The notes under the pieces: generated by a model | The model's database searches: none | What the model was told of the DNA's origin: nothing | Seen by the model: the letters and a program-made list of their open reading frames with translations, nothing else | Position numbers and translations under genes: made by a program | Shown here: piece by piece, positions 36,851 through 47,864 of the stretch | Position numbering within the stretch: position 1 is the first letter of the stretch | Layout: each line of letters starts with the position of its first letter | Origin: Dactylonectria macrodidyma | Lineage: Eukaryota; Ascomycota; Sordariomycetes; Hypocreales; Nectriaceae | Reading direction: 5' to 3' | DNA: 64,000 bases | Assembly: GCA_020744425.1 (NCBI GenBank) | Contig: JAGMUV010000004.1 | Span: 3,596,001-3,660,000, forward strand

Positions 36851-37987
36851 TTAATCTCTATTCTTATTCTTCCCCCTCCCAGCTCGAAAAGGAAGCTTCT
36901 TCTCAGGTGAACCCCCCTGTGTTTCTGACTGTTCGATATCGCTCGTAAAAGGATTACTCAGTGCGGCATCGTTCGAAGCTATATCTGTGACTGTAATACA
37001 CCCCGCGATAACCTCATCTTTGACTTGAGTCTTGATGGGGCTTCGAGCTTCGAGCTTCATTGGTGCCAGAGATAGCACTGGGGCTTTGAATTCGTCCTTA
37101 CTGGTTGATACGCGCCCTGACTTTGCGGTACGTGGAACCTTGGACTTGACAGGGCTTGGCGTTGACATATCCGAGTCTATATCAGAAGGCCCGTGATCGA
37201 TAGCCCTTTTGCGGCCACGTACGGCTCTCAACGGCCTCTGGCAGTCGTCATCAGGTCGGGGTCCCTCGTTGAAGAGCCAAAAAGTGAGATTGGCTGTATC
37301 ACGTTGCTTTGTAACGGTGATATTCCCCTGGCTGAATAGATCTCCTAGCGTAACGGTATTGTACGCTCCACTAGGGAAGTATACGGGTCCAGAAGTAGCG
37401 CCAACTGTTGATACGGAATGAACGACTTGCCACTCTTTCTCCTTGAGGCGTTCATCGCATTGCTCGACGATGAATCTGATCATTGAGCTATGGGATGAAA
37501 ACTTACGCCCTAGTACGACTTTAACAGATCCAGTACGCTTTCCAGCGTGCCGAATTCCCTTGTACACTGGAATCGTGATGCCTGGGATGCTCTCATCGAT
37601 GTAGCCGTCACCAATCCAGAAGATTGCTGATACTTCAACAACGACTGGGTCCTTGTGGATCCGTGTGGCTGCGATACTGCTCTGCCGGTTCTGTACAGCC
37701 ATCATAGTCGAAGTCTGATAGGTGTCAGGCATTGGCACTATTGTAGAAGAAGTAGTGATTATGCCCCGTGAGGCAGTGTTCTTTGCCGTAGAGGTCCGTT
37801 GTGTTGAAGGCGAATCAACAGTCAGGTCGATCGAAACAGGGGCTACATTGTGTGAAGCCGTAGGGAGTCGTTGAGCGCAATGCGGGCAATAAAGAGCCCC
37901 AGGAAACTTCGTACGGATATCCGCATGACGAGTACGTTGTCGTGCTGATGGACAATATTCTGTTTGAGGAGGTGAAGCAGGCTCCAT
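36851..37987 (-). CDS. Transposon third gene, unknown function
   Basis: The ATG at 37987 (MEPASPPQTEYCPSARQRTR) gives 378 aa in one uninterrupted frame. A possible short zinc-binding patch is 'YCPHCAQRLP' near residue 35. A Ser/Thr-rich linker follows, then a folded-looking central segment (about residues 115-245: EVSAIFWIGDGYIDESIPGI, RTGSVKVVLGRKFSSHSSMI, FIVEQCDERLKEKEWQVVHS, NLTFWLFNEGPRPDDD). The C-terminus is basic/Ser-rich with KSKVPRTAKSGR and ends GRGKNKNRD, suggesting a nuclear DNA- or RNA-associated protein. I recognise no family. It converges on the transposase gene, with 45 bp between stop codons. An intact frame of this length in an AT-rich element suggests selection. Confidence 0.8.
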   Translation of the reverse strand: MEPASPPQTEYCPSARQRTRHADIRTKFPGALYCPHCAQRLPTASHNVAPVSIDLTVDSPSTQRTSTAKNTASRGIITTSSTIVPMPDTYQTSTMMAVQNRQSSIAATRIHKDPVVVEVSAIFWIGDGYIDESIPGITIPVYKGIRHAGKRTGSVKVVLGRKFSSHSSMIRFIVEQCDERLKEKEWQVVHSVSTVGATSGPVYFPSGAYNTVTLGDLFSQGNITVTKQRDTANLTFWLFNEGPRPDDDCQRPLRAVRGRKRAIDHGPSDIDSDMSTPSPVKSKVPRTAKSGRVSTSKDEFKAPVLSLAPMKLEARSPIKTQVKDEVIAGCITVTDIASNDAALSNPFTSDIEQSETQGGSPEKKLPFRAGRGKNKNRD

Positions 37988-38030
37988 GTTGAAAGAAGGT
38001 AGAAAGTTGATAGAGAGCAGTGAAAGTGTG

Positions 38031-38056
38031 CGTACGAGCTCGTACGAATTCGTACG
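38031..38056. promoter_or_regulatory. CGTACG triplet with 10-bp period
   Basis: CGTACG occurs at 38031, 38041 and 38051, exactly one helical turn apart, within nested palindromes (CGTACGAGCTCGTACG and CGTACGAATTCGTACG). The cluster lies 44-69 bp upstream of the start of the element's third gene and about 180 bp from the right end. It looks like a multimer-binding operator or subterminal transposase site. The binding protein is unknown. Confidence 0.5.
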
Positions 38057-38232
38057 CAATCTTATACCCCTTTCACCTTATACTAAATTGGCCCGGCAAT
38101 GGGCAATGGAAGGTCCCTTGTACACCGGTAAAGCAATTTTCTCCTTGAAATTACGATACGGGCTCGTATGTGGCTAAGCAGAAGGATAAATACACATTGG
38201 GGTTAGTCTAGTGATATAAAAAAGAGGGCTGG

Positions 38233-38267
38233 GGGTTTTGGAACTGTGCCCCCTATGGACTTCCGTA
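38233..38267 (-). repeat. Right terminal inverted repeat (35 bp)
   Basis: Exact reverse complement of 33291-33325, ending GGACTTCCGTA directly before the right GCACC duplication. Confidence 0.9.
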
Positions 38268-38272
38268 GCACC
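38268..38272. repeat. Target-site duplication GCACC, right copy
   Basis: Second copy of the 5-bp direct repeat flanking the transposon. Confidence 0.8.
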
Positions 38273-39219
38273 CCACCCGATGCCAAATTAGGTGCATCGC
38301 CTGGCGCAAGCATAGCCAGAACATGGAAACTAGTAGAAATGACTACTTGGATCCGAACATATCTGCCCACACCGCCTTGATTTGACGAATTGCGCATACG
38401 GTGTTTCGTGAGAAGAAGCTCTTCAGTCTCCTAATTCTCTCGGTGCTTCCGACATCTAACAGCTGTGGTGGAGATGCCACCCACCGAGCAACACACCCTG
38501 CCATTCCACACTCTCTCATGGCTTCAACGTTTCCTGACCAACGCGATACTAGCCCCTCTACCAGAAAAGATTAATCAATGGCTTGCTTTCATTTGTTTTT
38601 CCGGCCTTTTTTTCTTCATCAAAATGTCATCAGAATACTCGTTGCTCAACCTGCTTGTTCTGACCGCGACATCTAAGAGTCTGAGACATCGGATGGATTC
38701 TAAACAGAGAGCATTGACCGTATCCGGGCCGTTACCAAGACTGTTCGCATCAAGGTTCGAGAGCGACTCCAATCATTGCTTTCAATTCTAGACAGGCAAT
38801 TTCTAAACTAGAATCGGGGCCTAGATGTTGCTGTGTCGTGTCTTAGATGACTCGCTCATTTTGGTGGTTTCAGTCACGGTAGAGTATCCTGACGCGATCA
38901 GGGTACCGTATGATAAGAGCCAATCCAACGATGTCTAGGTTTGCTTCAAATATTTGTCTAAATGCGTAGAGGGCATCGGATGCCACTCACGTTTCCACAT
39001 ACTAGAACACATCAACCAGCCTCTGGTCCGTCTTGACACTACCTTCATTTTCGCCGCTCGGAAGGAATCCAATCTACCAAGAAAATTGATCAGTTAGTCT
39101 GCTTTACTTTCGCAACCCGTATTGCGTCTATTTAGTTTAGTTCGTTGTGTCTGGTGCTGTCTCCCCAACAAGTAACAGAACCCTGAATCTAAAATTAGTT
39201 GGCGTTGACATAGGTGAGT
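38273..39219. other. Intergenic, right flank of the transposon
   Basis: No gene is supported. The first bases contain TAGGTGCATC (38289-38298), an inverted copy of GATGCACCTA just left of the element. The rest should include the 3' region of the acetyltransferase gene. Confidence 0.4.
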
Positions 39220-40277
39220 TCACCATTTAATGACGCACCAAGATACAGTCCAGTACTGCTTCCCATTCAAGCGCATGCACATTCCACGGCTGCCGGCATT
39301 GTCGGGCGCGACGTCCGCAGAGCACCATCCGTCTTCGCCGAAGTCATATGTCCTCTCCCGAAAAAGCTTCGCGGCCAATGATCTGGCTAGACCTTGCCGC
39401 CGGTATGGTTCCTAGAAACCAATGTCAGTTTCTCGAAAATTTGAGATAATTTGGACAATGACAGACCTCGCAATGAAGGCTTGCCAGCGATCCGTCGGGA
39501 CCTGCGTTGGATTAGCAAGTCACACCACTCTATTCAAGCGTTACCATACTGAGAAATGCCCACGAGATTGGCGTCCCATCCTCCAGTTTGATAGTTAGAC
39601 TCGGCATCAGAGATAACCATTCACTAATCATGACAGTCAATATTTGTCACGCTCAAGAAGGAGTGGGGATGCTCTCACGCTGTCCGCGGAATATCTGATC
39701 GCGAGATGGCAATCTTGCAATCATCGAATGTCGCCGGGCTCCAATACATCCCATCGGGGAGGGGAACTCCATTTTCCGGTATGTCCGCGACCTTGAAAAG
39801 CCACTTGTCATAGAACCCAGTCTTCCTCCCGACGATTCGTCCGGTTCTCTCCAGAATACGGCGAACGCTAGTATGAAGAGTTCCAACCAGCACAGCACCT
39901 GAGTGAACTAGAGGGCGGCCGTATTCCTTGGCGATCCGGATTAATTCGTCCACAAACACTTTCAACTGGCCTTCATAAAATGTGTCCTCGTCTGCATTTA
40001 ATTGTTCCTGGTCTTCTAGCGTCGAGTACACCCACATTTGAGTGTTGCGGTCAGAGCCAACATCGACATACGCGGCAGTGAATCTCTTCGGTGGGGGGGT
40101 TTCATCAGTTTCACCATGATCAGAAACCAATAAGATTCTCGCGGTCGGGCTCAACCCGTTTTTGAATGCCGTAGACTGTAGACGCCTTAAAAGAGGCAGC
40201 GACAATGGCAGGTGACCCCGAAGAAGTTGCAATAACCCATCCGGGACGGTGGAATAATTGAATACATTGCTGGACAT
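39220..40277 (-). CDS. GNAT-family acetyltransferase
   Basis: Minus-strand exons 40277-39679, 39623-39550, 39501-39467 and 39411-39220 give 299 aa. The long first exon is a variable N-terminal domain. The last three exons build the GNAT core: LTIKLEDGTPISWAFLS, PDGSLASLHCE, then the acetyl-CoA loop EPYRRQGLARSLAAKL (the RRxGLA form of Q/RxxGxG/A), then SADVAPDNAGSRGMCMRLNG and WTVSWCVIKW at the end. The layout matches fungal FR47-like/GLYAT-type N-acyltransferases. The substrate cannot be inferred. Each of the three short introns (48-55 nt) is needed to restore the conserved loop, which supports the model. Confidence 0.88.
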
Positions 40278-41341
40278 TTCGAGCCTCTGTCCGATAGAAT
40301 GTTCTGTTAACTCAAGTATGGTGACGATGGACGAACCCAGAAACTAAATCCTGAATAGTGAGTGACAGTTGCGTCTCTGAGTCATTCTATCAGATCGGTC
40401 CGGGTGTAAGCGATCAGGGTAAATATCGGATAGCATTATCCGTCACAAAATTGCGAGTGTAGGTGGTGACTCTAATTGTACTAGATATGGTGCAATATTG
40501 CTAATTATGAGCTCTTGCGGAGACCGAAGTGGGATAGATGCTAAAGTTTTTTGTTTCACAAAGGACCATTTTTGAAGCCGCGATATAGAAGCAGGCGCCC
40601 AATGCAAGGAGACTTGGAATGTTAGGAAGAAATGACTGAATTAGTTTCAATTATGATTAAAAATAAAAACAGGGCAAAGCATGCAATTCAGATAATGAGG
40701 TGCAGGTTCAAGCAGAGGATGCAGACGGGGAAGATATGCATCAGGGTTTAGTGCAAGTAGTGGGAAGTTGACCAACTAAAAATGTTCAACATGAAAAGAA
40801 CTGATGAACCTGGAATTGGAGATCTGGAGTCTATGTTGATTTAACAATTCAACAACTCCGGGTCTGTAGCCTATACTTATAACCACCTGCAAAAATGTGA
40901 CCGTGTCCGATCATCTTCGTCGGTGTACCAAAGAAATGCCTAGCGGGCGGCACGTTCCAACAGCTCGAAGGATATGGCATCTCGGCCGTGGCGAGGCACA
41001 GTGTGATTCCGATTAAGGATCGATATGCATCGCGATTTCTCAGAGAACAGCACGGTGAATGAAGAGAACTTGCTTCCATTTATTGCAGAGTTTTCGAGGT
41101 CACGCGCGCACAGGCGTGCACCATCAGTGACCTTGTCCAACTTTACATGTCTGCTGTCGATCCTTAATCCATGGGGTCGGTATAGGGAAAGACCTCGGCC
41201 ATCAGTATGAGATCCGCCATGGGCGAAAAAGCGAGGAAAACTGTTCACCTAGCGAAGTGGCGATGCCATTTCTCGTAGTCGATTGATTGTAGTGGTATAT
41301 TTCGCTACCTCCCCGAAATTCTGCTCAATGTCTTGAGCCGA
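40278..41341. other. Intergenic, AT-rich
   Basis: AT-rich between about 40430 and 40860, with no supported open frame or repeat. It should hold the acetyltransferase promoter and the 3' region of the macro-domain gene. Confidence 0.4.
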
Positions 41342-41917
41342 TCACATCGAGGGCGGAGCCATTACTAGCCAACGACCACCCCAACCCGCAAAACTCCTCT
41401 CAATCAAGGCAACAGTCTTCTCCCACGGCACTCGGAACGCTCCTGAATTGAACATAGGAGAGTACAGCACGATATCAGCCTCTGCTTCAGTTCCTTCGTC
41501 GAGTTGTGCCCTCAGATCCTTGAGAGCAGTCAGGGTCTGGACCAAGATCTTGCCGCTATTATCCTTTCCCGGCTTCCCGGTCCTGTCATTCGGTTGCCCA
41601 TAGCCGTAACTCGTAAAGACGCAGACGATATAGATTCGCGGAGCGCCGGCGGCGACGTCGGCCTCTTGCGGCAGGATGATGAGGCATCGTCCAGCCAGGG
41701 TTCGTGTGGGCCAGCGGGACGACGCGTCGGTTTTGGCGGACTCGCAGAACTTCTTGTACTCTCTGCACGCCGCCGGAAAGACTTCAGCAAGTTCGGCGGC
41801 AATTCCTGCTCCCCATTCTCCGATGCAGTTCGTAGCGTGGACGAGGTATGTGTCGGGGGGTAGAGACCTGATGGAGTTGATTGGTGTCTGCTCCAAACTG
41901 AATGTGGAAGTCGCCAT
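41342..41917 (-). CDS. POA1: Macro-domain ADP-ribose 1''-phosphate phosphatase (Poa1 type)
   Basis: Single exon of 191 aa with an ATG at 41917. It is one macro domain. The ADP-ribose-binding loop is VHATNCIGEWGAGIAAELAE, with the NCxGxWGxGIA pattern of Poa1. The second loop is YSPMFNSGAFRVPWEKTVAL. A helix-rich end closes the fold. Yeast Poa1 removes the 1''-phosphate from ADP-ribose 1''-phosphate, a by-product of tRNA splicing. Length is close to yeast Poa1 (about 177 aa). It is probably cytosolic or nuclear. No linked tRNA-splicing gene lies nearby. Confidence 0.93.
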   Translation of the reverse strand: MATSTFSLEQTPINSIRSLPPDTYLVHATNCIGEWGAGIAAELAEVFPAACREYKKFCESAKTDASSRWPTRTLAGRCLIILPQEADVAAGAPRIYIVCVFTSYGYGQPNDRTGKPGKDNSGKILVQTLTALKDLRAQLDEGTEAEADIVLYSPMFNSGAFRVPWEKTVALIERSFAGWGGRWLVMAPPSM

Positions 41918-43487
41918 GATGGACGCGCTGAGTGGAATACGTAGAAACTAAGAGAAGCTAAAGAGAGTTTTGAATCATTTGCAATATTACCGTATGAGAA
42001 GTCGCTCAGTGATTTCATTATATAGAAGTGGTTTCGCTGTGACTCACTGACCGAAGAGTGTGGCTTGGAGGTTGAGGTTAGGCAAACGTGACAGCCGTGC
42101 GCCCATACAGAGATTAAGTGTGATATCTCCTACAAAGTGAAGCAAGAATGTATAGATTTTGACGCGCCAGCCCTCATGAGTGTCGTTTGTTGAAGGTGTT
42201 TAATGATGAAATCCTGTCGCGTGATTCGTGGCGCCCAAACCTCGATCGCGCCTTGGCTTGGTATCCTAGCGGGCATTGGCGGAACGGCGACCTAGCCATG
42301 CCAAGCTCCGCCAAGAAAGTGGCTTTTTTTTCTAGAATAATTCTGTGCAGATGAGTTTGTCATGATAACATGCTTCGAGTTATGGCGACGAGGCTCTTTC
42401 AGACGTGTTGGCATCGTGTGTGAGGATGTTCGAAGGGATATCCGTCACGCCAGTGCGACTAGTGAGTTTCCTAGGAAAGTAATTGAGAATATTATACATC
42501 ACAAAAATTAAATGGTTGCAATGGATATGAAAGACATCTGAGTTGATATCTTCGGGGGTTAGAAGAAGAAGAACTGCACTCACTGGTGATCAACCTTGGG
42601 CGCACGATAATAGCTAAATGCTATGATCGTCGTAATTACTCGTAGCAAGCTTCAATCCCGGTCATATAAGAAGAGGTCTGTTGCGAAAAAAAAACTAAAA
42701 AAACTCTAGAGAGTGTAGTTCCGGTTTTCGAATGCTTCTGTCCCAATATAATATGCTCAAGACCGATGATACTTCAATTGTAGTAACCAATTTATCAACA
42801 ATAACCTCAAACATACCAGCTTACCCTAGAGACATGGCACATGCCCGGATTCTAACGAGAACCTTTAGCTCAATATTCACCCTTGCCCAATCCCAGTGCC
42901 AAAAATACCAGCTTGCGTCTGCACTCGTCGCAATCTCGACCCACCAGCTCGTCTCCCCAAGATGACTTTTACGTTTGCTATGACGACTCACCCACGTGCA
43001 ATCGACTCAATTGAGACGCGCGGCGGGTCCGTGCTTCTAAGCGGTCAACTCTCCCCGAGCCGCGTAATCTTTCTTCTGTAAGGGCGCGGTCGCGGCAATT
43101 GACGAGAGGCCTCTCTCTGTTCATGGTCTCTAACTGATGGATGGGTACTACTGGGACAGGAACTTGGCGACTGGTATGATACTGAACGCGCCCTACCGGT
43201 GTGCTGGATTCAGGGGCAAGTGGATTTGTTTCGTAGATGTTCAGATGGTAGGTACTGTTTTGGTACCGTCAGCTTTGAACGCGAGAGTGAGCGTGAGCAA
43301 CAAGGAGGCATCGTGCATGGGCTTATGGCTCACCACCAAGCTTCTGACAAGCCTGGGATAATTCTGGATTGTACAGAGGGTCTTCGTCAATTGAGTCCTT
43401 GTCTGCGATCCACCTGAATGCGACGCTTTGTTCATCTCTCCAAACCTGTCGCTAGCCCTTCCTTGGTGGACCTCTCGCTCTGGTCCA

Positions 43488-43557
43488 AACTCCCCGACAG
43501 CGACAGCACAAACTCCCCGTCCAAGATTCGCAGCTCCCCGTGAACTCCCCGACAGCG
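43488..43557. repeat. AACTCCCCG direct-repeat cluster
   Basis: The 15-mer AACTCCCCGACAGCG occurs at 43488 and again at 43543. AACTCCCCG alone occurs between them at 43511, and a related AGCTCCCCG near 43531. CCCC/GGGGA cores are used by several fungal zinc-finger regulators; which one, if any, is unknown. Confidence 0.6.
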
Positions 43558-46500
43558 CCCAAACTCACGGGTGCACAGATATGCCGGGCCGATCCGATCC
43601 ACTGGACCCCTTGGAAAAATAATGCAATTCCAGCCGCAATTTTTCAACGACATCTGGTGTTGAACACAACCATCAAGAGTCACGACTCAACACCAACACG
43701 CCGACCCACGCAGTAAACCGCCGACGACGACGGAATGAGTGCGAAAGGGGCCTGCTTGAACGGGTGGGTCGCTGGTAAGCTTAACGGAAAGCCAAAAAAT
43801 GAGCATAATTTGTCAATTAATCGGCGTGCGCAGGCAAGGGAGGGCATCACGTGTAGAGCACGCGATAGGATCCCCCATTGATGCTCCCTGGGGACCCGTC
43901 CTGGGTCCAGCTTTGGGGATAGATGCCCAGACATCTCGGGATATCGGCACGCTGGGTGGCAGCCACCGGACGCAGCCGCAAATCTAGATGGACGGCTCAG
44001 CTGCAACCGCGTCGACTCGACGGCTGCCTCGCGAGGCTGTCATCATTCTCATGGCTTTAGACGCCATCGTCTAGACCAATATTGCGTTGCCTCGCGCAAT
44101 TCCAGACCTCTGAGTTCCAGGGAAGTGTGTGCCCGGCGACGAACGGACTTCGCTGTCACTTAGCCCGGCCCTCGCTGCAGCGGATCGCACCAATGGGGCA
44201 TGGGGAGGCGAGATACCCTCATCATCGACCCGTTCGCAACCCAATGAACCCTGGAGCCTGACATGCGGACATGGTTGTTTAGGTTCTCAGGATTGTCGGT
44301 GGGTGGATCGCATTACCGAGAATCAGGAAACCAGGATGGGGGGGGGGGCAGAATTGTTGATCATCACGAAAGGTTGGACAAAACTCGCCTCAGGTCTGTC
44401 GTTGGCGATGGCGTCGCGGCTGGGATCTGTGCCGGATGCCGAGAAGGGTGTGTTGCCAAGCGATCGAAGCGTGGGAGGCAGGACGCCACCAAGAGCCTCT
44501 TGATTTACCAAGACGGAAGACGTGCTTGTTGCAGGTCTTGGCTCGGTCATTACCGTCTCCCCGGTACTGTACAACCGGGTGGTCGCATGTCTTAGGCCCG
44601 GGATGGCACCCCCCTCGGGCGCATGTACAGGTACCTGTGTGCGGGTGCTGCAGGAAAAGAGATCCATGGGGCTGGCGCCGGGAGGCCTAGGCCCAAATTG
44701 CCGCCAATGCAGCCCTCCCCCAGGACCTCGACGGTGACTAAATCTCTTGGTGGATGGAGGGGTGAGCCTGGGCAGATCTGCATACCGCTTGGCATGATTT
44801 CCGCGGACACCATCAGCGGGCGAGCGCGCTAGGCCAGGGTCTTGACCGAGACGGGCTGATCTGGTTGTGTCAAAAAAGCATTTTGCATCACGAGCTGGCA
44901 TATATGCGAAAGCTGAGTTGAATGCGCTACGGATTCGTCAATATACCATCGAGTCTCGTCATGGGGGGGATCAACATTGGACCACCGACAGGCCAATGGC
45001 CGCCACATCGGGTGCCTACAGGGAAAAGCGAACAGAACGGGAACGAGACGAAATGCCCACCCGGGTTGGGACGCTGCCAGGCCGAGGCCCTGTGGAGCTT
45101 TGGCGATGGCCTCAGAGGGAAGAAAGCCTGGGCCCAAGGTGAAGTCATCTCTCGCGGCGTGGGGATACGATGGCACCCCGGCAAGGGCCTCTGCATCCAG
45201 TAATCTCTCACGGTAACGCTGGAACCTCGGACGAGCCCCGACGGTCCGGAGCAGGGGGACCGCCCCATCTGTGATGCAGGAGGATTCGATGGATGGGAGG
45301 GGCGAGGGAGGCAGCAGCGAGGATACTCCCCGTTGGCTGCCCTGGGACAGCTCAGCGCAAGCAAGAATGAGCGTGAACGGCTCCAATGGCGTGCTTTCGG
45401 GCTGACCGTCGCCCGCCACTCCCAGAGGAGCAGCTCTATTTCTATTTCGTAAGTCCAAGATGGGAAACCAGCGACGTTCCAAATGAGAAAGGCGAAGGCC
45501 CGTTGGATGCAATGCTCCCGGATGGCACGGCCCTTGGCGTGTGATTTCATTCTGGCATGATTACGACGAGTTATTCGTGATCGAGTGTGCGTTAAAGTGA
45601 AAGGCCGACAAAAGACGCGCTAGATATGGAGTAATATATCAGGGCCTATTGCGTCAGAGCTGGCCTCGCAGACGGACTGGCAGCTCGACGCCCACGAAAG
45701 GGCCTAGGCTTTGAGAGGCGCCAAGCTATCGCTGCTGGATGGAAAAGTCGGCATGTCGACATGGAGAAAACAAAATGGCTAGCATGGGCATTGCGCGTCT
45801 TGTGAGCTTCAAAAGGCATGGAGCTATTGGGTTTACTTGATGCGCGATGCGCGGCACTTGCCAGCTGGCTCCCGAGGCTACGGCTCAGCTTAGGCGAGCC
45901 TAGATGTTTGCAGCGTCCCTATATGGAGGCCTGCCTGAGCGACGACAACAAATTTGACGATGGCCCATCTGGAAGCCGTTAGCGGGACAAAGGATAGATT
46001 TGGGGTTTCGCTTCATCGGGGAGCCATGTCCCAAGCCAGACTTTCCAGGGGTAATTGTCTTGGCTTTCGGTGGAGAAGACACTGGCGAGACAGATCAGGC
46101 ATTGACATGAGGGTCTCACGGCGGTCATCAAGTCATCATGGCATGGACATGGCATGGGCAGATTCTCCACGCAAACTCGACGCAGCGCGCGACGAGCCGG
46201 TTGGGTACGTACACGAGGTACTTGATGGTACATGCAAGGGGGGGCGAGAAGGTGTGACAAAGAAGCAAAGACGGAAAGTGTCTGCATCTCTCTTTGGGTC
46301 AGATTACACAGGGATTGTGACTTTCAGAAGCCTTGTGAGTGGTGGTGAGTAAACGGGATATTTGGGGGTGCAAGCGTGGGTTGGTTCCGTTCCGGGGAGA
46401 AGTGGGGCCGGGGCATCGGGACAGGCCCGTTGGGGGAGGCGCTGGCCCGAGCCTGGAACGTTTGCGCACCGTACGTAAGTTAGTGGCCGAACAGGCACCA

Positions 46501-47840
46501 AAAGAGAGAAAGTCTGAGTGGCTTTAAGCGAAACAAAGGGAATTGAGGAGGGCTGATTGGGCGTAGGCTTGGATGGGCGAATGGTGCCATTTTGAAGTGA
46601 ATGGTGATCTTCTGATGGTGCGGAATGGAATTAATCTAGGGAGGTAGGCATGTTGGTGGTGGTTTTTCTTCCACTTCTAGGCGGTGGACTATCGTAATCG
46701 GGCTGCAGCAAGCAATCAGGCTACTTGGATAGTAGGGCAGCAGAGCACCTCGCAAGGAGCGGGGAGAACACTGCACAGTGAAACAGGGTGATGTCCACCA
46801 AAAAAAGAAGAAAGGAAGCAGTCGTGGAATCCCACGCTTTGGCGCATCGGGGATCAGCCCAACTTCGAACGCTGTGTCATAGGAACTTGAAGGGGGGAGG
46901 GGACAAAAGCGGGGTGTCCGAGCCTCTATGATCACTCTTCTCTCTTAGCAATGGCAATTGTGCTACTTGCGTATCATTTGTTCGATTCTAGCTGGCTGGC
47001 TCTGACGCTTGCTTCGTCTCTCATCATTCTCCCCGTGCGCTCTCCCCGCCCAGGCGCCGAAACAGGCTTGGACGGACGCTATGAGATAGAGTGGTCCATG
47101 CGTTGTCTGCCGAGCCAGCCCCCCGCTTTTGATGGACGCAGCCACGATTGCCATTGGGTGTGGGTGCGATTGCGCCATCGTCGTCAACTTCGTCGTGCCT
47201 GCAGAAATCCTCCAAACAGATTCCCTCCTTTTCTCGGTTTCTTGTCCGCCTGGAAAGCTGAAGGGCATTGTGACTCTGCCACTAGCGATCTAGCGAACGC
47301 CTCGTTTTAGTATCTCCGTCACCGTGTTTTTGCCTCCTTTGCTTTTTTCCTTCTCGTCCGTCCGTCCCAACGAGAGAGTTGGGAGATGATCTGCTCTCTC
47401 CAAGGCGGTTGTTTTGGGGCTACGGCGCTTGAAAGAGGTGAGGGAATGCCGGACTGTTTCCCCACCGTAAATTGGAGGAAACGCAAGCCCGTGTGGACTC
47501 CCCGGAGCCTTTGCGGTATGACGACGATGGCATGCTCAGATCCTGGTCAGCACGCAATCTGAGCCAGTTCGCTACAGGCGTAAGCGCGAAAAATGCTGCT
47601 TCAGTCCACCGCCCTGGATCTTTGTCTTGTACCGAGCTTGTAGCCTCCCCCCACGCCCACGCAACTCCCCGCCCCGATGGCCCATTCCGGGTCCCCTCCC
47701 CCAATGGTGGGCGCTCAGAGCGAGCGGTGGGTTCAAGGTTTTTCGCTGTAACTGGCCTTTTTGGTATTTCGCGCTCTCGCCCGTTTCGATTCGATGCAGA
47801 CAAGGGATGGGGAGTTTGGAAAGCCAGATGCCTTCCCCCC

Positions 47841-47864
47841 CTGTCTCCCTGTCTCCCTGTCTCG
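47841..47864. repeat. CTGTCTCC microsatellite
   Basis: Three successive 8-bp units CTGTCTCC, CTGTCTCC, CTGTCTCG follow a run of C. It is part of the polypyrimidine-rich region before the sulfate permease gene. Confidence 0.7.

Larger units (their letters stand above)
33291..38267 (+). mobile_element. Complete 4,977-bp TIR DNA transposon with three genes
   Basis: The ends are perfect 35-bp inverted repeats beginning TACGGAAGTCC, flanked by GCACC duplications. Inside are a DUF3716-like Cys-cluster protein (+), an integrase-fold DDE transposase (+) and a third gene of unknown function (-). AT-rich spacers (34640-35181) separate the modules. The palindrome CGTACG occurs at least 13 times inside. 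Intact ends, intact reading frames and an intact duplication imply recent and possibly autonomous mobility. The superfamily is uncertain: the transposase is related to retroviral-integrase-like DDE domains, but a 5-bp duplication with two extra genes does not match a superfamily I can name. It sits 157 bp upstream of the broken F-box gene. Confidence 0.88.

Noticed and set aside
33283..38298. GATGCACCTA inverted pair as the true ends of the transposon
   Set aside because: The 35-bp perfect TIR plus the GCACC duplication define tighter ends. The outer pair is asymmetric (22 extra bases on the right) and is better read as a palindrome in the target site.
38465..38791. 108-codon frame right of the transposon
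   Set aside because: It begins at GTG rather than ATG, has no domain and no supporting splice sites.
44829..45512. 227-codon minus-strand frame in the GC-rich gene desert
   Set aside because: Overlapping frames of similar length occur in several registers here, as expected from high GC. There is no domain, signal peptide or conserved block.
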